Shown piece by piece: positions 1 through 8,400 of a stretch of 14,579 bases of DNA (position 1 is its first letter; each line of letters begins with the position of its first letter). The notes under the pieces were generated by a model. It saw only the letters and a program-made list of their open reading frames with translations, did not search any database and had not been told where the DNA came from. This DNA is from Chrysochromulina parva (taxonomy: Eukaryota > Haptophyta > Prymnesiales > Chrysochromulinaceae): NCBI GenBank assembly GCA_002887195.1, contig PJAB01001425.1:1-14579 (forward strand). The letters are read 5' to 3'. A program made the translations under genes and the position numbers.

Positions 1-209
1 TTCTCAAGAAGCACAACCCCGGCAGGAAGGTGACCGCCCTCGCGATCGCGGGCGGGCCCGCGTGCGACTGGGAGCGCGGCGAGCTGCACAACACCTTCTG
101 CAGCAACCACCGCGAGCTGGAGCTCAAGCAGCTCGGCGATATGGAGGACCTCGAGACATGGCTCGATCGGTACCACCCCGCTTCCCCGGGCGATGGCTAT
201 GCGGCGTGA
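1..209 (+). CDS. C-terminal fragment of an unidentified protein
   Basis: The frame starting at base 3 is open from the left edge and ends at TGA 207-209, giving the last 68 residues of a protein whose start lies outside the window. I call it coding because third codon positions are almost all G or C over the first 50 codons, as in the recognised genes here, and because the peptide has ordinary globular composition (it includes LAIAGGPACDWERGE and DMEDLETWLDRYHP). Three cysteines and three histidines are present, but not in a zinc-finger spacing I recognise. I cannot assign a family. It could be the last exon of a multi-exon gene; no splice acceptor can be judged at the very edge. The next gene is 1.75 kb away. 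Confidence 0.65.
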   Translation, partial: LKKHNPGRKVTALAIAGGPACDWERGELHNTFCSNHRELELKQLGDMEDLETWLDRYHPASPGDGYAA

Positions 210-240
210 CAGTCGACGAGTCGGACCGGCGTGTACCGCC

Positions 241-308
241 GTGGACCATGCGTGTGGAGGGGCAGTGGACCATGCGTGGGGGGGCAGTGGACCATGCGTG
301 GGGGGGCA
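241..308 (+). repeat. 22-24 bp direct repeat, three copies
   Basis: Three head-to-tail units begin at 241 (24 bp), 265 (22 bp) and 287 (22 bp), each starting gtggaccatgcgtg and ending in a G-run followed by ca. The last two are identical; the first differs in its G-rich part. It lies just after the stop of the upstream gene, probably in its 3' UTR or in intergenic DNA. It looks like a simple minisatellite. Confidence 0.85.
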
Positions 309-1665
309 GGCTTTCGGGCCGGGCGCACCTGGGCGCAGCCAAAGAGCCGGCGGCTGGGTGCAGCGAGCCGCGCGCCTTTCCGCGCCATACACCGAAACGA
401 AGTACGTAGACCGCAGGGGAAGCCACGCGCGAGACCGCGGTCCGCGCGCGACGACATACGAGCTGCGGTCGTGCGCTGGTGTCGCAAGTGAAGTCGAGGA
501 CGCGCGGTACATGCAAGTGACGTGACAGGGAGGGTGTGTGCGTCTGTGCTAGGGTAGTGCTAGGGTCACTGTGCGGACCGACGCGAGCAGCGCCACCCTC
601 GACCCTCGGTCCGCCGGAGGCGGCCCAAGGGCGTTTATGCAGCGACGCCGCTACGCGGTAAGGTTTCTGCAATTCTGGGGCAATGGATGTTCCCAGTCTC
701 GAAGCTTGGAACCGGACACACACATACACGCACAAGCCCGTGACAATACCGTGACAAGCGGTCAGCAACATCTCGCGCCGCCCGGACACCGCGCCGACAC
801 GACGGAAGTAGACCCGAGACCGCGAGCTCACGCGGCGGCGCCGGCGGACTTCTCGTTACTCGCGGACAGTCTAGTATACCGTCTAAGGTTTTTGGTCGAA
901 AAGCGACGACGACAAATGAGCTCCACAGTGCCCCATGATGATCTGGCTGACATTCTGTGGGGCGCCGTGCGCGTCTGCTGGGCGGTTGACGCTACACTCT
1001 GGCTGTCATGGCATCTCCCCAGAGGTTGAGGAGCGACAGAGCGCGCTCGAGCTGTCGCTGCCATCGCCACTCGCCGCTGCCGACGAGCGCGCGCAGCTGC
1101 ATCAGTGCTGCTCTAGCGGGCTCGAGGTTTCCGAAGGCAGCGATGCACGGAGCTCGTGTGGTTCGTAGAACGCGAATGGGCCCGGGGGCAAACATCACCG
1201 TCCACGAGAAGGCGCTCCGCCGAGCGGCGACCGCACGGCGGCTCGCCACGTGCCTGAATACTTGAAGCAGCTGCCAGGCAGCACATGAAGAGATGCGTGC
1301 GCCCGTCAGCATCATGGGGTCATGGACATGTCGGGCGGTGCGGAGGCGGTACATCTGCCACTCGGAACATCACCTCGGGAGGGAGTCGTGCTGGTAGCTG
1401 GCGCGCACCGAGGGTATCTTGCCGCACACAAACGCTTGGTGCTGGCCGACCGAGGAGCTGCACAGTGTCTTAGGCGTCGCGAGCCGTTCGATTCGCGTCT
1501 GCACGGAGGGTCGCGTCCGGACGCATGCACGAGATCATGCACGGCATGCAGAACGATGGTCGTACCGGTTCCATGGTACACAGGTGCCGGTGAAAGTCGA
1601 GCACCTAATACATGCGAGTTGACGCAGCCGCGAGCTCGCAGCTCCCCTTGAGGGATGTGGTTGTG

Positions 1666-1695
1666 GTCGTCGTCGTCGTCGTCGACGTCGTCGTC
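1666..1695 (+). repeat. GTC-triplet microsatellite
   Basis: Six GTC units, one GAC, then three more GTC units. The reverse strand would read as a run of aspartates, but no gene is supported there. It is a slippage-prone simple repeat in non-coding DNA. Confidence 0.85.
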
Positions 1696-1756
1696 CATGA
1701 TAGAAGATACGGGTACTTGAAAACTTGTAACGTGATCTGTAAATGGTACATGTACG

Positions 1757-1774
1757 ACCGGTACATGTACCGGT
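1757..1774. repeat. 18-bp perfect palindrome in a GGTACC-rich patch
   Basis: accggtacatgtaccggt reads the same on both strands. It sits inside a wider patch (about 1744-1777) with several GTAC, CATG and CCGG words. It is about 190 bp upstream of the aldo/keto reductase. It could be a transcription factor dimer site or a DNA or RNA hairpin; the sequence alone does not decide. Confidence 0.6.
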
Positions 1775-1916
1775 ACCATGATATAATGATGGTAGAGTTC
1801 AATTTTCATGCTCAACCTACAGACACCCACAGTCCCTCTTCTTTGCTGCTCGCTCTCTGCGTCCTGCGCGAGCACCTCCGCGTGACTTGTTTTTACTTGC
1901 CTTAGCTGGACATGTT

Positions 1917-1949
1917 TTGACTTGACTTGACTTGACTTGACTTGACTTG
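1917..1949 (+). promoter_or_regulatory. TTGAC/ACTTG pentanucleotide array upstream of the aldo/keto reductase
   Basis: Six complete TTGAC units plus TTG lie in a row, ending 11 bp before the first in-frame ATG (1961) and 47 bp before the alternative ATG (1997). Isolated ACTTG words also occur just upstream (near 1884 and 1895). The same word in the sense orientation precedes the genes starting at 4247 (-) and 4579 (+), so it may be a promoter or 5'-UTR element. The repeat itself is certain; the regulatory role is an inference. Confidence 0.45.
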
Positions 1950-1960
1950 CAAGAAAAGGC

Positions 1961-3391
1961 ATGGAAGTTTCTCTTCATAGGTATCAGAACGAGATCATGA
2001 AGCACTGCCTCTTCGTGCTTCCGCTGTTCGTGTCCGGCTACCACGCCACCTCGACGCGCCGCATGGCGCTGCGGACCACCGGCGCCGCTGCAGTCTCAAT
2101 GTCCGGTGGTTTCTTCAGCAACATCTTCGGCAGCCCTGCAGTTGCTGCGCCACCGCCACTGAAGCCGAAGGGCAAGGGCGGCGCGACCAATGAGATCGTT
2201 GGTGTGGTGGACGGAATTCTCCAGAAACGCCTCGGCGGCGGCGACATCATCGTCAGTGAGATGGGCCTTGGCACGCAGCGTTGGGGCTCGGCCGATTTCA
2301 ACGCACCCGACGAGGCGATGTGCCACAAGATGATGGATCGTGCCATCTTGAACAGCGGCATCAACTTGATCGACACGGCCGAGCAGTACCCGATCCCGTC
2401 GGACTTCGCACGCCCAGAGGGCAACACCGAGCGCATCATTGGCTCGTGGCTGAAACAGGATCAGAGCCGCCGCTCCAAGGTAGTGATCGCATCGAAGATC
2501 ACGGGGGGACGGAACGTGAACGCACGCAACATCGTCGCCGATTGCGAGGGCTCGCTTGGGCGGTTGGGGACCGACTACCTCGACGTGTACCTGCTGCACT
2601 GGCCCGCACGGTACACGCCGCAGTCCAACTGGGGCCAGTCGCTCGAGTATAATCCGAACATGGAGCTGTATAGTACCGGTCGAGCCTCGTTTGAGGAGAT
2701 CGCCGACGCGATGTCGGGTCTCGTCAAGGCGGGAAAGATCCGAGGCTGGGGCATGTGCAACGACAACGCGTTCGGGCTCACGGCGAGCGCCTACGCGGCG
2801 CGCGGGCTCGGCGGCACGCCGCCCATTTGCATGCAAAACGACTACTCCATCATTAACAGGCGCATCGAAGAGAATGGCCTGAGCGAGGCCAGCTCTCCGG
2901 TGCATGAGAACTGCGGCTTCATGGCATACAATGCGCTTGCGGGGGGCGTGCTCACGGGCAAGTACCTCGACATGCCGGCGGCCGTCGACTCGCTCAACAA
3001 AGCCGACGCGCTCAAGCTACTCGAGAAGCCTCGTGGGCGCATGGACGAAAGGGGCTGGGGCCAGACTCTCTACCGGTATCGGTCCGGGCCAGCGACCGAG
3101 GCGACGCGCGCGTATGCGCAGCTGGCGAAGGCCAACGGCCTCTCTCTGGCCGAGCTCAGCCTGCGCTGGTGCCGCTCGCGCCAGGCGGTCACCACGACGC
3201 TGCTTGGGCACACCTCCATGGCGCAGCTAGAGGAAGATCTCAAGTTCTTTCAGAACACGGAGCCGCTGCCCGCGAATCTCCTGTGGGAGATCGACCGCGT
3301 GCATATGCGAAACCGCCTGCCCATCTTTGCGTCGACGCGCGTGGGGGCGGACTGGTTTGGGGAAGGGCAGATTGGCGAGACTATCCCATGA
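1961..3391 (+). CDS. Aldo/keto reductase, Tas-like, probable plastid-targeted
   Basis: This 476-residue single-exon gene encodes an NAD(P)H-dependent aldo/keto reductase, a TIM-barrel enzyme family that reduces aldehydes and ketones. The catalytic tetrad is visible: Asp138 and Tyr143 in LIDTAEQYP, Lys179 in VVIASKITGG, His213 in YLLHWPAR. The barrel starts near residue 95 with SEMGLGTQRWG, and GWGMCNDN, FMAYNALAGGVLTGKY and the C-terminal TTTLLGHTS follow in family order. The Tas-like subgroup fits the long loop after the His motif and the length. Residues 1-75 are an extra leader: a hydrophobic signal-like stretch (MKHCLFVLPLFVSGYHA, starting at Met13) followed by an Arg/Ser/Ala-rich, acid-poor segment, as in bipartite plastid presequences of secondary algae. 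Met13 (base 1997) therefore makes a better start than Met1, because it puts the signal peptide at the N-terminus. The substrate cannot be told from sequence. Confidence 0.92.
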   Translation: MEVSLHRYQNEIMKHCLFVLPLFVSGYHATSTRRMALRTTGAAAVSMSGGFFSNIFGSPAVAAPPPLKPKGKGGATNEIVGVVDGILQKRLGGGDIIVSEMGLGTQRWGSADFNAPDEAMCHKMMDRAILNSGINLIDTAEQYPIPSDFARPEGNTERIIGSWLKQDQSRRSKVVIASKITGGRNVNARNIVADCEGSLGRLGTDYLDVYLLHWPARYTPQSNWGQSLEYNPNMELYSTGRASFEEIADAMSGLVKAGKIRGWGMCNDNAFGLTASAYAARGLGGTPPICMQNDYSIINRRIEENGLSEASSPVHENCGFMAYNALAGGVLTGKYLDMPAAVDSLNKADALKLLEKPRGRMDERGWGQTLYRYRSGPATEATRAYAQLAKANGLSLAELSLRWCRSRQAVTTTLLGHTSMAQLEEDLKFFQNTEPLPANLLWEIDRVHMRNRLPIFASTRVGADWFGEGQIGETIP

Positions 3392-3782
3392 TATGTCAAG
3401 TCGAGATACTACAAAAGAGGCGCGGCGGTTGCACGGCGGGGCCGCGGTGATGAGAGACGGTGTATTTGCGTGTTTCCCGCTGATGTGGGCATCGTGCGCG
3501 ACCGCGCGTCTGTCGCAAGGCATTACAATGATCAATGTATGCGCCGTCGTGCGCGGTGCGGTGACTCTCGTGTGTGTGTGACAATATTTGTGACAATGTC
3601 GGGCGCAGAACAGAACCTAGACGACAGTGTTGTCCACTACTGCGGCTCAGAGGCGCTGATGATGTCTTGTCGCGCGATCCTCGTGGTGCGTGTCTGTGTG
3701 GGTGTGCGCCTCACGCATGAGAAGCCGCCGGCAGCCCGCACCGCACGCCGCCGATCTCCTAGATCGTTGTTACCATGCTCTA
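3392..3782. other. Convergent intergenic region
   Basis: This 391-bp gap separates the ends of two convergent genes. It contains GT-rich words (for example gtgtgtgtg near 3570) but no reading frame or structure I can support. Both 3' UTRs and polyadenylation signals should be here; none stands out. Confidence 0.6.
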
Positions 3783-4247
3783 TCACCTAATCTCCATCGC
3801 AGCCAACTGCTTGTCTACGCTGGCATCCTCCTCGCCGGAGCCGTCTCCATCTTCATCGGGCAATGGCGGGCTTTGATTCTCATACGCCGTCCACCAGTCC
3901 AGGTCCGTCGTGTGTGTCGCCTCCTCGAGGCATCCTGCTGCCCTGACCTCGGTGGCGCCGCAACAAAACCACCGGTCGTGCGGCGTGTCGAACAAGCACG
4001 TGAAGCCGTAGTCGAAGCGGCCGCTACCGAAGGCGTATGCTTTGGCGTCCGGATGGAAGCAGCATGAGGGTGCTGCACCGTCGCCACAGCGGGCACAGAG
4101 TGCGAGCCGACCCAGATCCAAGTCATCCGCTCGCAGGCACTGCCAGTGATTGATTAGCTGCTGCCTTCGACGTGTGATGCGCATGCTGTCCGCTGTCGCT
4201 GGCGGTGTCACGTCCGCCGTCGAGCAAGCGGCGTCGCTCACTTCCAT
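3783..4247 (-). CDS. Small CHORD-like Cys/His-rich zinc-binding protein
   Basis: The 154-residue protein starts at ATG 4247; the frame extends a few codons further upstream, but without another ATG. Residues 51-112 hold the feature of interest: CARCG (Cys51, Cys54), CCFHP (Cys62, Cys63, His65), WFCCG (Cys95, Cys96), GC (Cys106) and HTTD (His112). The order Cys-x2-Cys-Gly, Cys-x-x-His-Pro, Trp-x-Cys-Cys, Gly-Cys, His resembles the zinc-binding CHORD fold, whose usual words are YHPG, WSCC and GC..G.H, but with a longer insert before WFCC. An Arg-rich helix (about 24-32) precedes the domain and an acidic tail (131-143, DEDGDGSGEED) follows it. CHORD proteins act with Hsp90/SGT1; whether this one does is unknown. 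It diverges from the gene at 4579, with 331 bp between starts. Confidence 0.6.
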   Translation of the reverse strand: MEVSDAACSTADVTPPATADSMRITRRRQQLINHWQCLRADDLDLGRLALCARCGDGAAPSCCFHPDAKAYAFGSGRFDYGFTCLFDTPHDRWFCCGATEVRAAGCLEEATHTTDLDWWTAYENQSPPLPDEDGDGSGEEDASVDKQLAAMEIR

Positions 4248-4278
4248 GAACTTGTGAATGTGAAATCTCGTCAAAATT

Positions 4279-4288
4279 CAAGTCAAGT
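4279..4288 (-). promoter_or_regulatory. ACTTG doublet upstream of the CHORD-like gene
   Basis: Read on the minus strand, two adjacent ACTTG units lie 32-41 bp before ATG 4247. The minus-strand context gacttgacttgaa is identical to that on the plus strand before the gene at 4579 (4480-4497). Conserved words at comparable positions on the sense strand of both divergent genes suggest a shared promoter or 5'-UTR element. Confidence 0.35.
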
Positions 4289-4480
4289 CTAGGCAGGTGC
4301 CAACGCGCGGCTCGCGCGCGCAAGCGCGCCCTTTTCGAATACCTACGCGAGGGTGTGTCAAGTAAGCGTAATCGCAAGTTTGTCAAATCACGTACAGTCA
4401 AATCTGATCAACAGACAACCATACGGAAGCCTATTGAATGTGCTCCGGAAGCCAGCTGTGGTGGTAGGGTGTGGGCGGAG

Positions 4481-4508
4481 ACTTGACTTGACTTGAAAAA
4501 ACTTGACT
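4481..4508 (+). promoter_or_regulatory. ACTTG repeats upstream of the small membrane protein gene
   Basis: Three adjacent ACTTG units (4481-4495) and a fourth at 4501 lie 70-98 bp before ATG 4579. They match the arrangement upstream of the genes at 1961 (+) and 4247 (-). Promoter function is inferred only from position and recurrence. The rest of the 4248-4578 divergent region shows no gene. Confidence 0.35.
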
Positions 4509-4578
4509 GATTAGACAAGTTTGTCGAGTCCATACGACGGCTTTGGTAAAAAAAACCCCTCGACATCCACTCCGTCCG

Positions 4579-5034
4579 ATGCATTACGAGGTCACAGTGC
4601 CTGACCATGTGATGCCTGGGGATTCCTTTGTTGCCTACCTCGGCGGAATACCTATGAACGTCATCGTGCCGCCGGGCTGCGTGCCAGGAAGCCGCATCCA
4701 GGTCCTTGCGCCTCAAGCTCCGACGGCTACCGGTGTGCCTGTGTTTTGGGGCAATGCATGCGGCGCACAGAGCAGCGCAGCCATCCCTTCGGGCATGCCT
4801 GTTCCCAACAATTTCCCTTCGGGCATGCCCGTCCCAAATACCATGTTCATGGGCCGTGTCTATGCGGCGGACGGCGTAATGGGCCCACCGGAAATTGCGT
4901 ACGTGGAGGTGGAGGAAATCAGCACTGCTGGCATGTTGTGCCTGATCATCGGGTGCTTCACGTGTCCGGGTCTCAACCTGCTCGGTCTGTGCATGAGGGA
5001 GCGTCGGCTCGTACCGGTTTCGCAACTCTACTGA
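4579..5034 (+). CDS. Small single-span membrane protein with VxVPxGxxPG domain
   Basis: I chose ATG 4579 (151 residues); the frame can be read further upstream only from a TTG. Residues 5-42 show two rounds of a beta-strand/turn pattern (VTVPDHVMPGDSFVAYL, then NVIVPPGCVPGSRIQV). This V-x-V-P-x-G-x-x-P-G-x-x-F/I pattern is, as I recall, common in small proteins of haptophytes, diatoms and oomycetes, with no settled function. Next comes a 10-residue repeat (PSGMPVPNNF / PSGMPVPNTM, residues 70-89). Near the C-terminus is one hydrophobic, Cys/Gly-rich segment (117-138, with IIGCFTCPGLNLLGLC) followed by basic RERR, suggesting a tail-anchored or reticulated membrane protein with its N-terminus in the cytosol. 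The function is unknown. Confidence 0.7.
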   Translation: MHYEVTVPDHVMPGDSFVAYLGGIPMNVIVPPGCVPGSRIQVLAPQAPTATGVPVFWGNACGAQSSAAIPSGMPVPNNFPSGMPVPNTMFMGRVYAADGVMGPPEIAYVEVEEISTAGMLCLIIGCFTCPGLNLLGLCMRERRLVPVSQLY

Positions 5035-5457
5035 TCGGTACGGTTGAACGGCCACAGTCCTAGCTTGTGGTCCTAGCCCGATCAGCGTTCCGGAGCCGAT
5101 AATGTCTAATGATGTTAACTGTTACGTCTCAGGTATGATTCACTCGTCGCGCCTCGGCGACGAGCGCGCGTTTTGGAATTTGCGAGGAAAGCGCACCGAT
5201 CGGCGCACAACTGAGCACACGAAACACGGACCTCTGCGCTCCGGCGCCCCTGCGGCCCCTCTCGCGTCGCGTGAAAAATAGCGACAACTTGTATTGATGA
5301 TCGTAACGGCGCTTTGAGCCAAAATTCAACTTCGATCGGTCAAAACTCACGTCCATCCACTGTGCTCTGTGGGAACGCAACGGTTCAACACCAGTGTTCA
5401 GTCGCACGAAACGCTCACGGCAACGCGCGTGAATCCCGCGATCATTTGAAACGCAGC
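5035..5457. other. Intergenic region upstream of the MAD3-like gene
   Basis: These 423 bp hold no gene I can support. The patch 5275-5345 is comparatively AT-rich, and caaaattcaa near 5320 is shared with the divergent promoter region (about 4272-4281). The promoter and 5' UTR of the MAD3-like gene should lie here. Confidence 0.55.
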
Positions 5458-8400
5458 ATGGCGGAGGTGGACGACGCTCCCGGTACGCCCCTCGCTTCTC
5501 TCAGCCCTGTACTGCACGAGCTACCCCGAGTCCCGCTCGACTTACCTTTTGTCTGGTCCGCTCTTCCGCGCCCGCTTCGCAGCTTGGGAGACGTGCAAGG
5601 AGAACGCGCAGCCCCTCCGTCGTGGCCGCAAGGTCGAGGCGCTCAACGCAGGGCTCGAGGCGGGTGCAGCCAAGGTTTCCGAAGTGCAGAAGCAAGAGCG
5701 CGAGAAGTGGGAGGCGCGGCTGGTCGCCGAGGCTACCGGCGGCGACCCACTCGACGTGTGGATCAAGTACATTCAGTGGCAGCAGGACACCTCCATTACG
5801 GGCGGCGGCCCTTTACAGCAGCAGCTGCTGCCAATGCTAGAGCGGTGCGCTCACACTTTCAAGGATGATGCTCGGTACGCGGACGACATTCGTTACCTTC
5901 GCGTGTGGATCGACTACGCCCAGCGCGTACGCGACGCCGAGCCCATCTTCGACTACCTGTACGCGCGCCACATCGGGCAGCTACACGCCCTCTTTTGGAT
6001 CTCGTGGGCAGCGGTGCTCGAGTCGAAGCGTAAGCTCGACGAGGCCGACAAGGTGCTCACGCGCGGTGAGCTCATGCGTGCCCAGCCGGCCGGCCGCATC
6101 AAGCAGAAGCACGCCGAGTTTGAGGCGCGGCTCATGCGAAAGCACATCCTGGCGCCCCCGGAGGACGCGGTGGAGGCGATGTCCAATGGCGGTGGAGCAT
6201 CGTCCTCGCGCCCTTCAAAGGAGCGCAGCGCACTCAACCGCATGTCCAAGCGCGAGGCGGCAGGGCCGCACCGCCCTACGACGCAGCGCGCCCCCGCGCC
6301 TCTCTCACGCGCCCCTCCGTCGCGGCCGGCTGCCGCAGCCGCTGGGGGCCGGGGCGGCAACGGCTTCCTGATCTTTGAAGATGAGAACCAGGCTCCGGGG
6401 ACGCGCGAGCTCGAGGACGCGCCGGAGCCGTGGGAAATGGGCACCGCCACCGAGAACGCCAAGGAGAATACGGGCGAGGCGACGCCCTGGGCTGGCGCCA
6501 CGTTGCCGACGAGTGCGCCCGGCAGTGCCCGCCCCCGTCGCGCCGCGCCGCCGCCGCCGCCAGTGTCGACCGAGTGCCCATTTTCCATCCATCACGACGA
6601 CCAGGAGGGGGATGGGGAGGGAGAGGAGGAGGAAGGCGAGGCTCACGCGCACCGGCAAGGCGGCGACGCGGCGCGAGAGAAGATGCGACCACAGCTGAGC
6701 GCTATGGGACTTCTGCAGGCCTCGGGAGTCGCGTCGCTCGAGTCCCACCCCCTCGCGCGCTTCGGTGCCGAGGCGCTGCCGATGCGCCCGCTCGACGCCG
6801 CGCCGCCGCCGCCGCCGCCCGCATCGTCCTCGCTCGCGCCGCTGCCGCCGCCGGTCGCGCTGCCAGAGACTTCTCGGCAGCTGCAGCTGGCGCCACCGGC
6901 GGCGGCGGCGCCACCGGCGGCGCCCGTGGCGAGCTTCCGGCGTGACCTGCTGTTGTGGCAGGGCGTCGAATGCTCGTTCGAGGAGGCGCGTGCTCGCGAG
7001 CGCCACGGCTACGGGCGCGCACACCCGCTCGGCGACCGAGCGGGTGCCGCCACGGGCGCCGCCGCCTCCGCCGCCGGTGGTGCCTCGGCGGAGCTCCTTG
7101 CTCGGGACGGCGCTCACCTTGCTCGGGACGGCGCTCACCTTGCTCCGCCGCGACTCTCCATGCTTGGTGGTGTGCTCGAGGCCCCTGCCGCGGCTACCAA
7201 GCCGGCTGCCCCTCCGCCCATGCCCCCAACGGACCTGTCGGCCTCTACCTTTGCCATCTTTGACGACGGCGCCGTCGCGGGCGCTGGCGCTGCGCCGGGC
7301 ACTCCGGCAATGACGACGCCCCGGATGCCTCTCGCTGCTCGATTCGACGCTGAGGCTGCCGCCGTGCCGCCACCCCCCCCGCCTCCAATCGAGTCTGCGT
7401 TCAATGTCCGAGCGATGGACACGCCGCGCCCCGCAGCGCCGGCTGCGCGCACGGTTGGTGCGCTTCGTCCCGTCGTGACCGACACGCCACGCCCGCACGC
7501 GCGCACCACCGCCGCTCTCGACGACACGCCGCGGCCAGCGGCAGCGGCTCTTGCGGGCGGGCGAGGCCTGGCGCCCCGCGCGCCCCTCGAGAACGCCGGA
7601 GTCGTCAAGACGCGCGCGCCGCTGGCGCCCAGTGCCGTCGCTCCGCCGCCGCCGCCTCCGCCGCCTCCGCCGCCTCCGCCGCCTCCCGAGCGTCTTCCTG
7701 AGCAGACGCCCGCGCCTGGCAGAGACGGCTCGATCGATTTCGCCGATGTCACGATCAACACGAAGATTGCCTTGCAGGCTCTCGGGCCTTGCTTCGTTGG
7801 CGGGCTAGCGGATGATGACACCATCAACCTGCCGCCGCCTGCGTTCGCGGCCGCCGCCTCGGACTCCGCTCGATTCATGATGTTTGACGATAGCTCGGAA
7901 GCAGACGCAGAGGCGCCGCCGCCACCGCAGTCGAATGCAGCGCCGTTTATGATCTTTGACGATAGCTCGGAAGCAGAGGCAGAGGCGCCACCGCCGCCGC
8001 AGTCAAATGCAGCGCCGTTTATGATCTTTGACGATAGCTCGGAAGCAGACGCAGAGGCGCCACCGCCGCCGCCGCCACCGCAGTCCAATGCAGCGCCGTT
8101 CATGATCTTTGACGATAGCTCGGAAGCAGAGGCAGAGGCGCCACCGCCGCCGCCGCCGCCGCAGTCCAATGCAGCGCCGTTCATGATCTTTGACGATAGC
8201 TCGGAAGCAGACGCAGAGGAGCCGCCACCGCCGCCGCAGTCGAGCGCAGCGCCGTTCATGATCTTTGACGACAGCGCTGAGGCAGAGGCGCCGCCGCCGC
8301 CAACGTCGCCTCCGCCGCCAGCTCCGAACGCAGCGCCAACGTGGCGCTTTTTTGTTGACGACAGCGCCGAGGCACAGTCGCCGCCGCCGCCAACGTCGCC

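Larger units (their letters stand above)
210..1960. other. Gene-poor stretch with no supported gene
   Basis: I find no convincing gene in this 1.75 kb. Open frames of 60-216 codons exist on both strands, but they overlap one another, have arginine-, serine- and histidine-rich shadow-like composition, and show no recognisable domain. What it does hold: a 22-24 bp triplicate (241-308), a GTC-triplet microsatellite (1666-1695), GGTACC-rich palindromes (around 1744-1777) and a TTGAC pentanucleotide array (1917-1949) that abuts the next gene. A multi-exon or degraded gene between about 900 and 1600 cannot be excluded. Confidence 0.5.

Noticed and set aside
992..1354. Minus-strand 120-codon frame with a helical GEWRWQRQLERALSLL segment resembling a PPR-like repeat
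   Set aside because: Only one vague repeat-like stretch, no supporting second unit, and competing frames on both strands. Too weak to call a gene or pseudogene.
1480..1500. tRNA-like T-loop word (gttcgattc)
   Set aside because: Flanking bases do not form a five-pair T stem, and no acceptor, D or anticodon arms are found upstream.
1312..1962. Minus-strand 216-codon frame upstream of the aldo/keto reductase
   Set aside because: It begins inside the TTGAC array and reads through the GTC microsatellite (Asp run); both are simple repeats and no domain is present.
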